Shown in pieces: positions 44,889-52,499 of a stretch of DNA of 54,103 nucleotides. Source of the stretch: Syntrophobacteraceae bacterium (GTDB taxonomy: Bacteria > Desulfobacterota > Syntrophobacteria > Syntrophobacterales > Syntrophobacteraceae); contig PLSV01000104.1 of assembly GCA_003165235.1 (NCBI GenBank), positions 23,382 through 77,484 of the forward strand, read 5' to 3'. Numbering within the stretch: position 1 is the stretch's first letter; every line of letters starts with the position of its first letter. The translations under genes were made by a program, and so were the position numbers. The notes under the pieces were generated by a model. It made no database searches and was not told where the DNA came from. It worked only from the letters and a program-made list of their open reading frames with translations.

Positions 44889-44904
44889 GGCAAGCACCGT
44901 GCCA
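44889..44904 (-). promoter_or_regulatory. Consensus sigma-54 promoter of the CoA-transferase operon
   Basis: Read on the minus strand: TGGCACGGTGCTTGCC, matching TGGCACGNNNNTTGCW with GG at -24 and GC at -12 in exact register. The predicted start is about 65 bases before the CoA-transferase ATG. The divergent requirement of an enhancer-binding activator is met by the gene next upstream. Confidence 0.88.
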
Positions 44905-44933
44905 GTGCGAGCAACCCTAGGCTACACCTTTCT

Positions 44934-44997
44934 GAGTAGAGGCTGGGTAAAGCTTCTACTCGATTTTTACCGGAATACACTGTTTACTCATTTGAGT
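44934..44997 (-). promoter_or_regulatory. Putative enhancer sites (UAS) for the adjacent regulator
   Basis: Two inverted repeats lie 30-95 bases upstream of the sigma-54 promoter: GAGTAGA-N14-TCTACTC (44934-44961) and ACTCA-TT-TGAGT (44986-44997). They share the half-site TACTC/GAGTA. The remaining stretch up to 45160 shows no gene or further clear repeat. Confidence 0.6.
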
Positions 44998-45160
44998 CGG
45001 TATCGAATCGCCTTCAGGGTGATACAATTCCGGGTTCATGCAGAAGCTAAGATTTTGAGGTCGAAGTAGGTGGCGATCTCAAATCGCTTCAGTGAACCGA
45101 TCCAGGTTCAATACCGCCCCTCCAATCTGGAAATAAACCTTTGACATGAAAATATCGCGG

Positions 45161-46678
45161 CTAAAATCTGATCCGTAAATCGTCGTTAAAAACGCAGGGC
45201 CCCTCACGGTCATCTTCCTGCTCATCTTCGATCTGAGAAATCCTATACTTCTTTATTTTGCGCATCAGGGCAGACTGGCTGATTTCCAATGCCGAAGCCG
45301 CCTTGCGCGTGCTTCCATGAATTTTCATGGCATGTTGAAGCATCTGCATTTCGAGGTTTTCGACGGCTTTATCAAGAGACACATTAGACTCAACCATCGT
45401 GTCACCTCCAACATGAAAAGAGCGGTGAAGCATATAAGTCGGCAAATGCCCTATCTTAATCTCTTCATCTTCGGTCATGACGAGCATTTGCTCGATTACG
45501 TTTTCCAACTCGCGGATATTTCCAGGCCAGGAATAATGCATGAAGTGTTCAGCAACCGTGGAAGAAAAGCGCCTTTCAAACCCGTACTTCTTGTTGATCT
45601 TCTTTAAAAACGATAAGACAAGCAGGGGTATATCTTCCTTGCGCTCTCGCAACGGCGGGATTTCGATTGAAACGACATTCAGCCGATAGTAGAGATCATC
45701 CCTGAAGGACCCGTTATTGACCATTTCCTTGATATTTCTATTGGTTGCGGCAACGATTCGGACATCTACAGGAAACGGCCTGAGGCCACCTACGCGAATT
45801 ATTTCATGATCCTGCAAAGCCCGAAGCAATTTTACCTGCACATTGATCGGAATATCTCCCACTTCATCCAGAAAAAGGGTCCCCTTTTGGGCTAATTCGA
45901 ACATGCCGGGCTTTCCCTGCTTTCTCGCCCCGGTAAACGCTCCAGGTTCATACCCGAACAGTTCGGATTCCAAAAGGTTCTCAGGAATAGCCCCGCAGTT
46001 AACCTTTATCAACGGGCCGTTGGATCGATGACTCAAGCGGTGAATGGCGTCAGCAATAACCTCTTTCCCCGTGCCCGACTCTCCGGTGAGCAGAACGGAT
46101 GAGTCGACTTTGGACACCTGAGCGGCCATTTCCAGAACCCGCTTTGTCTTAGGACTTCTGGCGATGATATCGCCGTCCTGGTCCTTCTGCTGAAAGCGCA
46201 TCTGCTCGATCTCGGCGGCATAAATCTCATTCAATTGCTTTGTCTTTTCGAGCAGTTCTTTAAGGTATATTAATTCAGTGATGTCACGCACATTTACTAC
46301 GACCCGCCTGATGTCTCCGTCGTCTCCCCAGATCGGGATCCCGGTAGCCATTATCTCCTGGCCTACCTTATCCCCGCCTGTCATATTTAACATGATCGTA
46401 GTCTTTCTTCGCTCGCGAAGCGCACGGTAGGCGCAGGACTCCGAATACATCCCATTCTGGACCAGATCCTGAGCGTAGTGTCCGACGACGGAGTCGCGAT
46501 GAATCCCGCAAATACGTTCCCAGGCGCTGTTCACCATAAGAACTTTGCCTTTTCCATCCGTAATGAAGAGGCCATCGTAGGAGGCCTCGAGGATGTCTTC
46601 CAGTTCGCATTGAGAACATTGTTCAAGTGAACTCTCCGGCTTACACAGGCAACACGAGCAGTTCTCGGCCTTATCCAT
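45161..46678 (-). CDS. PAS-domain sigma-54-dependent activator of the CoA-transferase operon
   Basis: 505 residues. The first 25 hold a cysteine-rich group (CSCCLC, then CSQC), which could bind a metal or iron-sulfur cluster. A PAS domain follows (about 28-140, with SAWERICGIHRDSVVG), then a coiled linker and an AAA+ domain with Walker A GESGTGKE, GAFTGA near 245 and Walker B GTLFLDE. The C-terminal Fis-type helix-turn-helix reads GSTRKAASALEISQSALMR. It lies directly upstream of the sigma-54 promoter and inverted repeats on the same strand, so activating that operon is the likely job. The signal is unknown; the acid or its CoA ester, or redox state, are guesses. Confidence 0.92.
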   Translation of the reverse strand: MDKAENCSCCLCKPESSLEQCSQCELEDILEASYDGLFITDGKGKVLMVNSAWERICGIHRDSVVGHYAQDLVQNGMYSESCAYRALRERRKTTIMLNMTGGDKVGQEIMATGIPIWGDDGDIRRVVVNVRDITELIYLKELLEKTKQLNEIYAAEIEQMRFQQKDQDGDIIARSPKTKRVLEMAAQVSKVDSSVLLTGESGTGKEVIADAIHRLSHRSNGPLIKVNCGAIPENLLESELFGYEPGAFTGARKQGKPGMFELAQKGTLFLDEVGDIPINVQVKLLRALQDHEIIRVGGLRPFPVDVRIVAATNRNIKEMVNNGSFRDDLYYRLNVVSIEIPPLRERKEDIPLLVLSFLKKINKKYGFERRFSSTVAEHFMHYSWPGNIRELENVIEQMLVMTEDEEIKIGHLPTYMLHRSFHVGGDTMVESNVSLDKAVENLEMQMLQHAMKIHGSTRKAASALEISQSALMRKIKKYRISQIEDEQEDDREGPCVFNDDLRIRF

Positions 46679-47143
46679 CCTAACGGGGCCCTTTCGTAAT
46701 GACGTTAAGGGAATTTGACTGAAGCATCAGCAGAAAAGAATATCGTAACTCAATCTCAAAAAGAATTCCGCTTAAAATCAGATCGAACAAGGAAAATTTC
46801 GACCTGCTTACTACAACCCACTCTGCTTTGAACTTGGGAAAGTAACAAAAGCTTTCCATCCTGACCGCAGAGATGATGGTCGCTCCCGCATAGGAATAGT
46901 TATCTTAATAGATTTTTTGTCGCACGAAAACCCTTTTCCTCTCTTGGGTGGAGGTGGGCGGGTTGCTGACGCATGCTGCGACAAAACATCTTTACCGCTC
47001 AGAGGTCGAAGCCACCTGGAAATGGCTTGAACGTCGATGGTTGCGGAAAAATCCGGTCGGAGAGCTTTACTAAGAAACAGCGTTCGGTTGAAAAAGCGCC
47101 ACGGAGAGTACTGCTGGCTTGAGCAGGGCGCCGGAAAAATAAG
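46679..47143. other. Intergenic region upstream of the regulator
   Basis: 465 bases between the regulator start and tRNA-Glu. A minus-strand ORF (46811-47152) is open but lacks any family signature or coding character and overlaps the tRNA, so it is not called. No clear repeat or promoter stands out. Confidence 0.4.
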
Positions 47144-47216
47144 TAGTCCCAACGGGGTTCGAACCCGTGTCTTCGGCGTGAGAGGCCGATATCCTAGGCC
47201 ACTAGACGATGGGACC
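47144..47216 (-). tRNA. tRNA-Glu (anticodon CTC)
   Basis: Minus-strand cloverleaf: acceptor GGTCCCA pairs with TGGGACT (one G-T pair). The anticodon stem surrounds loop CTCTCAC, giving anticodon CTC. T arm ACGGG-TTCGAAC-CCCGT. Discriminator A; CCA not encoded. It is 14 bases from tRNA-Gln and probably cotranscribed. Confidence 0.93.
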
Positions 47217-47230
47217 GTGGGGGAAAAAAA

Positions 47231-47304
47231 TGGCTGGGGGACTAGGATTCGAACCTAGGTAGGCAGATCCAGAGTCTGCAGTCCTGCCGCTGGACGATCC
47301 CCCA
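47231..47304 (-). tRNA. tRNA-Gln (anticodon CTG)
   Basis: Minus-strand cloverleaf: acceptor TGGGGGA pairs with TCCCCCA; anticodon stem GCAGA/TCTGC around CTCTGGA (anticodon CTG); T arm CTAGG-TTCGAAT-CCTAG; discriminator G and an encoded CCA. First of the pair transcribed from the minus strand. Confidence 0.94.
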
Positions 47305-47332
47305 GTGGACCACCAAAATATCCAACCATTGA

Positions 47333-47432
47333 TCCAAAGTCAAGGTGAAAGCTGGCTGGATCTCTTAAGGCCCTTGACAGGATTTAGACGATTGACAGGA
47401 TTGCTCCAAAGTCAAGGCGCAAGCTGGCTGGA
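47333..47432. repeat. 28-base direct repeat upstream of the tRNA pair
   Basis: TCCAAAGTCAAGGTGAAAGC plus TGGCTGGA at 47333-47360 recurs at 47405-47432 with two changes (26 of 28 identical); the start-to-start distance is 72 bases. A related GATTGACAGGATT lies between. It lies beside tRNA-Gln on the promoter side. The function is not known; the rest of 47305-47558 holds nothing recognised. Confidence 0.7.
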
Positions 47433-47558
47433 AGCTGCGTGTGAGCTGACATTGGCCGGTTTCCGACCCGGTTCTTTTACATCGAAAAAGGTAAGCGTTC
47501 TCCGCAGTCTATCATGTGCCTGCGGGACACCCGAACCGGTGTTTCCGGATGGAAACTG

Positions 47559-48359
47559 CTATCCGAGATCCGACTTTCTCAGCTTTCTTTCGAAGGCCTG
47601 CGCGAGGTGGGAGAGCGGGTAGGTCAGGAGCAGGTACATGAAGGCGAGCGGCAGATAGGCTTCAAAAGTCTTGTAGGTAGTTGCGTTTACGACTTCGGAT
47701 GCTTTGGTCAGCTCCCGGACCGAGATTACCGAAAGAAGGGATGAATCTTTGATCAGCGAGACGAACTGCCCGGTTACGGCCGGAATGATCCGTCTGAAGG
47801 CCTGTGGAAAGATTACATATCTCAGGGTCTGCCATCCGGTCAGACCGGTTGAGAGCGCCGCCTCAGACTGACCCCGATCAACGGACTCTATCCCGGCTCG
47901 AACTATCTCCGCTATGTACGCCCCCGAAAACGCCGCCAGGACGACAACGCCGATTACGACGGGATTGTCCCAGCCAATGGCCGCCGCAAGGCAAAAATAG
48001 AATATATATATCTGGATCAGGAGCGGGGTGCCGCGAAAGAATATGACATAGAGCCTTGCGGCTTCCTTTGCGAAAGCGTTTCCCGATATTCGGGCGACTC
48101 CACCCGCAAGGCCCAGCAGGTAACCGAGGCAGATGGCGCCCGTGGAGATGGCCAGGGTATAATAGAGCCCATAGAGGTAGAGTCGGCGGTATTCCCAGAC
48201 GATCCGCCAGTTCCAGGAGTACTCCATCCTGCTGAGGAGCAGGTATAAACTCACGATGCAACCCGCAAGAATCGCCGCGCAGGCGAAGACGTTCACCCTG
48301 TCCCGATCGTTGCTAAAGATCGTTGAAATACTTCTTTTGGAGTTCCTGATACCTTCCAT
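47559..48359 (-). CDS. Amino-acid ABC transporter permease (HisM/GlnP type)
   Basis: 266 residues, about six membrane helices, with the polar-amino-acid permease signature (YYTLAISTGAICLGYLLG and RGTPLLIQIYIFYF). The EAA loop reads EAALSTGLTGWQTLRYVIFPQAFR, the contact for the ATPase. The start codon at 48359 lies 47 bases inside the end of the substrate-binding gene and lacks a good ribosome site; a GTG at 48296 is an alternative. No ATPase gene is in the window, so it must be supplied from elsewhere. Confidence 0.92.
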   Translation of the reverse strand: MEGIRNSKRSISTIFSNDRDRVNVFACAAILAGCIVSLYLLLSRMEYSWNWRIVWEYRRLYLYGLYYTLAISTGAICLGYLLGLAGGVARISGNAFAKEAARLYVIFFRGTPLLIQIYIFYFCLAAAIGWDNPVVIGVVVLAAFSGAYIAEIVRAGIESVDRGQSEAALSTGLTGWQTLRYVIFPQAFRRIIPAVTGQFVSLIKDSSLLSVISVRELTKASEVVNATTYKTFEAYLPLAFMYLLLTYPLSHLAQAFERKLRKSDLG

Positions 48360-49119
48360 CAGCTTTTATTGTCTCCAGGAAAATGTTCAACCAGTTCAGA
48401 AAATCGAAATCGCCGCTTTTTATTGCGATCGCATAAGGTTCGTAGGTGAATGGCCTGAGAATCGCGCGAGTCGTTTGCAGGTTTTGGGCGTGGTGCCTTT
48501 CGATCGACAACTTGTCGTATATAAAGGCGTCAGCCCGGCCCGAAACTACCTCCAGTGCGCACGCTGTCTCTTCCTTGAACCTTTTCACCTCTGCTTTGGG
48601 GAACAGTCTCGCTGCTACGAGATCGCCGGTGGCGCCCAGCTTTACCGCCAGGATTCGGCCCTCAGCGTTCAACTGACCTATCTCGGAAACCTCCGGGGCC
48701 CGTTTGTTGCTGATGAGAGCACACAGACCGGTCTCAAAGTATGGCTGCGTGAACGCTACAGTTTTTGCACGCGCCGGCGTCCGTGTCATTCCGGAAATTA
48801 TCATGTCTATCTTGCCACCCTGGAGGGCGGGAATGAGGCCACTGAATTCCATGTCCTTGATCTCGATCCGGACGCCGAGCTCCTGGGCGGCAAGCTTTGC
48901 CAGGTCCACATCGAAACCGATGGGCCGCCCGTCGGCATCCGTATATTCGAACGGGAAAAACTTGACTTCCATTCCCACTATCAGCGTGTTGCGCTTTATC
49001 ACCTGGTTGAGAGCGCTCGCTTCGTATATTTCGAAAGTTGTCACCGCCAAACAGGACAGGGCCGGGAGCAAGACACAAATACACACAGCGATCAGACATA
49101 TCTTAAACCGGCCGGCCAT
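48313..49119 (-). CDS. Periplasmic polar-amino-acid-binding protein
   Basis: 268 residues with a signal peptide (FKICLIAVCICVLLPALS; a lipoprotein-like Cys follows, SCLA). Solute-binding family 3: TLIVGMEVKFFPFEYTDADG, IGFDVDLAKLAAQELG, GGKIDMIISGMTRTPARAK, and AVKLGATGD. It delivers an amino acid (or a similar small solute) to the adjacent permease; specificity is not visible. Overlap with the permease suggests coupled translation. Confidence 0.93.
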   Translation of the reverse strand: MAGRFKICLIAVCICVLLPALSCLAVTTFEIYEASALNQVIKRNTLIVGMEVKFFPFEYTDADGRPIGFDVDLAKLAAQELGVRIEIKDMEFSGLIPALQGGKIDMIISGMTRTPARAKTVAFTQPYFETGLCALISNKRAPEVSEIGQLNAEGRILAVKLGATGDLVAARLFPKAEVKRFKEETACALEVVSGRADAFIYDKLSIERHHAQNLQTTRAILRPFTYEPYAIAIKSGDFDFLNWLNIFLETIKADGRYQELQKKYFNDL

Positions 49120-49135
49120 ATCTTTTTCCTTAAGG

Positions 49136-49570
49136 CTATGCTTTTTTTAGTATGCTGTAGGCTGTATTTACCTGTTTCGTTTTCTCTTCGGCAGCTCTCA
49201 CCAGTTCAGGGGAACTGTTCAGAAACTTATCCGGGTGATATTTTTTGACCGCTTCCAGGTAGGCTCTCCTGATTTCCTCGGGTTTTGCTCCCGAATCCAG
49301 GTTCAGGGTTTCAAGATTTCTTTTTAGTTCGGGGTCCTGGTCAGGGTTTATGCTCTTCTGTTCATCCCTCCCACCCCCGATCCGGTCCGGGGCAGGCTCT
49401 TGCGGAGCTTGGAGTTCTTGCATGCTGTGAGCTTTGAATTTTTCTAAAGCCTCCTTGGAGATACTCACCGAGTCAATTATCCGGTAAGGGCCGGCGCTGA
49501 CATTTCTTTTAATATCATAGCCGCTCTGATAAATAATTTCGGCGATTCTGACCATGATAGGCCGCGGCAT
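49136..49570 (-). CDS. J-domain protein with C-terminal DnaJ domain
   Basis: 144 residues from the ATG at 49570 (a TTG six bases earlier is possible). Residues about 85-144 are a J domain with EEIRRAYLEAVKKYHPDKF, including the HPD tripeptide that stimulates DnaK ATPase. The N-terminal half (PIMVRIAEIIYQSGYDI) and a charged, Pro/Gln-rich linker are not recognised. This is a type III J-protein, as no G/F or zinc-finger domain is present. It starts the same-strand run that includes the amino-acid transporter, but function of that pairing is unclear. Confidence 0.87.
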   Translation of the reverse strand: MPRPIMVRIAEIIYQSGYDIKRNVSAGPYRIIDSVSISKEALEKFKAHSMQELQAPQEPAPDRIGGGRDEQKSINPDQDPELKRNLETLNLDSGAKPEEIRRAYLEAVKKYHPDKFLNSSPELVRAAEEKTKQVNTAYSILKKA

Positions 49571-49973
49571 TTTCAACCCCGGTTCAAGTTAAAGTTGTCA
49601 AACGTTTATTCTCAAACGCCGGCAAAGGCGTGAGACCCGTCACACTTCGAACGCGTAACTCCCTGATGTTATGTTAGATAGGCGGGAAGCTGAACACAAG
49701 GGGCATTTTCGGGGGGAAGAATCGGGTATTGGACCTACCCTACCCTGCCGATTGAGGGATTGAGGGATTGAGGGATTTGTTAAATCAATTGAGGGTTGAG
49801 AAAGAATTGAAGAGTTCCGAATTAGGGGATTTAGGAATTAATTCGCAAATTCCCAAATTCCTAAATTTATTCAATTGAGGGAAGTATGATTCAGTAGTGC
49901 GACCGCAATCGATAATCTGGTATAATGAGTTGAGCGGGGCCTGGAATTAAATCTTCTACCGGAGGTTGGATTT
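49571..49973. repeat. Intergenic region with tandem ATTGAGGG and an inverted repeat
   Basis: Three tandem copies of ATTGAGGG (49751-49774) are followed by an inverted repeat GATTTAGGAATT/AATTCCTAAATT (49828-49867). The style matches 6302-6345 and 53859-53895. The region separates the J-protein gene (minus) from the small gene at 49974 (plus). A TATAAT at 49921-49926 is a likely -10 for that gene. Confidence 0.6.
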
Positions 49974-50171
49974 ATGACCACTATAATGCCTGAAGGCGAA
50001 GCGCTGCGCAGGGCTGTAAAATGGATTTCAGCCGAGCTCAACGACAACCCGGACAAATCCGTGCAAAAGCTCCTGAATGAAGCCGTCACGCGATTTGACC
50101 TCTCGCCGAAGGATACTGAGTTTCTAATGTCTTTTTACAAGAAAGGGAGAAGCTCCTCGGAAACAAATTGA
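49974..50171 (+). CDS. Conserved-looking small protein of unknown function
   Basis: 65 residues, charged and helical: MPEGEALRRAVKWISAEL and later FDLSPKDTEFLMSFYKK. Small deltaproteobacterial proteins of this pattern exist to my knowledge, without a known role. GGAGG lies eight bases before the ATG, and a TATAAT is 48 bases upstream, so expression is well supported. Confidence 0.65.
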   Translation: MTTIMPEGEALRRAVKWISAELNDNPDKSVQKLLNEAVTRFDLSPKDTEFLMSFYKKGRSSSETN

Positions 50172-50211
50172 TTTGCTGCGCAAAGGGGCACGCTGAACAT
50201 TTCGATCTTTT

Positions 50212-51180
50212 CTAAAGGCCCGCCTGCACCAGGTCGTGCAACCTTATGATTCCGGTCACCTTATTGCAGCTATCCAGCACGGGAAGCACCGATATCTGTG
50301 AAGGACGGTTTTCCATAAGGTTCAGGGCTTCGGCCGCCATTCGGCTGTCATGAATAACGACCGGGTTTCTGGTCATTAATTTATCGATTTCGATATTCAG
50401 CAGGTTTTCATGCTGTTGTACCGCCCGGCGCAGGTCCCCATCCGTAAAAACCCCTAGAAGATCGCCCATCGAAGAGACAACGATAACAGCTCCCATTGCT
50501 TTGCGGGTCAATGTTATAAGCGCATCCCTCATGAGCGTTCCGCTCATCACCACCGGCAGATTTTCTCCCGCATGCATAATGTCCTTCACCCGGAAGAGCA
50601 ACCGCTTGCCTAATGCGCCAGAGGGATGCAGCCTGCTGAAATCTTCAGCGGAAAACCCCTTTAGAGTCATAAGACACCCCGCCAGCGCGTCTCCCAGGAC
50701 CATCGCGACAGTGGTGCTGCTGGTGGGGGCAAGATTGAGGGGGCATGCTTCGGACTCTACAGTTGCATCCAGACAGACATCACAATCCCTGGCAAGAGTG
50801 GAATCGGCTCTTCCAACTATCGCTATCGTTTTGAGGCCCAGCCGCTTGAACATTTGAAGAAACTGAAGCACCTCGGCGGTTTCACCGCTGTTGCTGAGAA
50901 ACAGGCCCAGGTCTTCGCGCTGTATTATCCCCAGATCTCCGTGCAATGCTTCGACCGGGTGGATGAAAATCGACGGCGTGCCAGTGCTGGAAAGGGTCGC
51001 CGAAATCTTACCAGCGATAATTCCAGACTTTCCCAGCCCGGTTGCAATCACTTTCCCCCGCATCTCGCTGAGGCATGAGACCGCCCGTTCAAATTCGGGA
51101 CCGATTCGGCCATGAAGGAACTCAAGGGCGGATATTTCCTTGCGGATCAAACCTTTTGCAAGGTTGAGACATGAACTCAT
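50212..51180 (-). CDS. kpsF: D-arabinose-5-phosphate isomerase (KpsF/GutQ family)
   Basis: Converts ribulose 5-phosphate to arabinose 5-phosphate, the precursor of KDO in lipopolysaccharide. 322 residues: a SIS domain (VIATGLGKSGIIAGKISATLSSTG, FLSNSGETAEVL) and two CBS domains in tandem (from about 195; FTDGDLRRAV). The start ATG at 51180 has AGGA upstream; the frame is open back to a GTG at 51201. No kdsA, kdsB or kdsC gene is adjacent, which is a common arrangement. Confidence 0.92.
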   Translation of the reverse strand: MSSCLNLAKGLIRKEISALEFLHGRIGPEFERAVSCLSEMRGKVIATGLGKSGIIAGKISATLSSTGTPSIFIHPVEALHGDLGIIQREDLGLFLSNSGETAEVLQFLQMFKRLGLKTIAIVGRADSTLARDCDVCLDATVESEACPLNLAPTSSTTVAMVLGDALAGCLMTLKGFSAEDFSRLHPSGALGKRLLFRVKDIMHAGENLPVVMSGTLMRDALITLTRKAMGAVIVVSSMGDLLGVFTDGDLRRAVQQHENLLNIEIDKLMTRNPVVIHDSRMAAEALNLMENRPSQISVLPVLDSCNKVTGIIRLHDLVQAGL

Positions 51181-51252
51181 ACTTTTAGTTCCTGATAACA
51201 CCGCTTTTAGAGAAAGGCAAACAGGCTGAGCAGATTACCCCAACCGACTGGG

Positions 51253-52131
51253 TCAGGGTCTTGAATTGAGGAAATTTCTCAAGCTGTATTGCGCGTTGTT
51301 TATGTTCAGTTTCTTGCGGATATTTTTCCGGTGCGTACGCACCGTGCTCTCAGCAATGTGCAACTGTCGTGCTATTTCTTCAGTCGTTATGCCGTTTTTG
51401 ACAAGAGACGCGATCCGCAGTTCGGTGAATGAAAGGGACATGGCGACGCGAGAGTCCATGGCGAACCCGGAAGTCAAGTCTTCGATCTGCGTAGTCAGCA
51501 TATCAAGTTGGGCCCCATGCTTGTGAAGGGCCTGATCGTCTCTCAGCTTCACGACCATTGGCAGTATGAGATTTCTTAGTTTCAGGGCGATTCGCTTCTC
51601 GATTTCCTCTCTCTCACGCTCGATATTTTGAGCAAAAATCGACAGGGCCCTGTTGGTGTCGAGAAGTTGAGTATTCAAGTTTTCAAGCCTCTGCTGATGA
51701 GCGAGCAATTCCGAGCGACTCTGTTTGAGGTCGTCTATCAGCCTTCTTGATTCCCTCTCAGTTGCAAGGGCCGTTAAGGCCCTCAACATCGAATAGTATA
51801 ACAGCTCATTCTGAAATGGCTTCTCCAGAAAGTCGAAAGCGCCGAGTTTCAGCGCCCGGATAGCAGTATCCTTATCGGCGAATCCCGTTATGACTATGAT
51901 TTTCAGATCGCTGCCGAGTTGTGGGATCAGGTCCAGGCCGCAGACATCGGATATGAAAACGTCGAGCAATACTATATCGCACTTATTGTTCCTGATATTT
52001 TCAAGTGCGGCTTCGGGCTGGGTAAAGCCCTCCGCGCAAAGGCCCCAACTGCGAATTGTCTCGGTGAGAGTCTCGCAGATCAGTTGGTCGTCGTCAACTA
52101 TTGTGGCCCTGGAATTCTTGAAAGCTTCCAT
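51253..52131 (-). CDS. Response regulator with receiver, coiled coil and LuxR-type HTH
   Basis: 292 residues. N-terminal receiver domain with the acidic pair DDD (13-15), phospho-acceptor D57 in VLLDVFIS, and KPF at the end. A long coiled coil follows (ERESRRLIDDLKQSRSELL, about 120-200). The C-terminal LuxR/GerE helix-turn-helix reads SFTELRIASLVKNGITTEEI and then AESTVRTHRKNIRKKL. No partner histidine kinase is nearby. It is divergent from the sigma-54 regulator at 52500, across a region with two palindromes. Confidence 0.92.
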   Translation of the reverse strand: MEAFKNSRATIVDDDQLICETLTETIRSWGLCAEGFTQPEAALENIRNNKCDIVLLDVFISDVCGLDLIPQLGSDLKIIVITGFADKDTAIRALKLGAFDFLEKPFQNELLYYSMLRALTALATERESRRLIDDLKQSRSELLAHQQRLENLNTQLLDTNRALSIFAQNIEREREEIEKRIALKLRNLILPMVVKLRDDQALHKHGAQLDMLTTQIEDLTSGFAMDSRVAMSLSFTELRIASLVKNGITTEEIARQLHIAESTVRTHRKNIRKKLNINNAQYSLRNFLNSRP

Positions 52132-52292
52132 AATGTGTACTTTCAGTCAAGGTTCCCCAGCAGGTGAAGTGACAGAGCGCGCCGGAATACGTGATCGAAA
52201 ACTCTCGATCCGGCGAGCCGAATACCCCTTTGAGCTGGGCAGGCCCTTGCAAACTAAGGCAAAAAGAGCATTTGGTCTGACTTTCTTTACTC

Positions 52293-52404
52293 CTGGTAAT
52301 TACCAGAAACAGGAATTGAGCGCAATATATTACCTATTTAGTGCAAAATGCGATATTATTTTGCTCAACTCTTCACTCGGAAGTTTATGCTTAACCATTA
52401 AGCA
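52293..52404. promoter_or_regulatory. Two perfect palindromes in the divergent promoter region
   Basis: CTGGTAATTACCAG (52293-52306) and TGCTTAA-CCA-TTAAGCA (52388-52404) are perfect inverted repeats between the LuxR-type regulator (minus) and the sigma-54-type regulator (plus). Either or both products may bind them to control the divergent pair. The rest of 52132-52499 has no gene. Confidence 0.6.
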
Positions 52405-52499
52405 CTATTTTCGGAGAGCCGATTCATAGTGAGGAGGGGCCCGGCGAACTGGGTGTTCGGTCTTTGATGATCACTTATCAAGGCGGTGCTGAACTGAAA

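Noticed and set aside
46811..47152. 113-codon minus-strand ORF upstream of the regulator
   Set aside because: It overlaps the tRNA-Glu gene and shows random composition.
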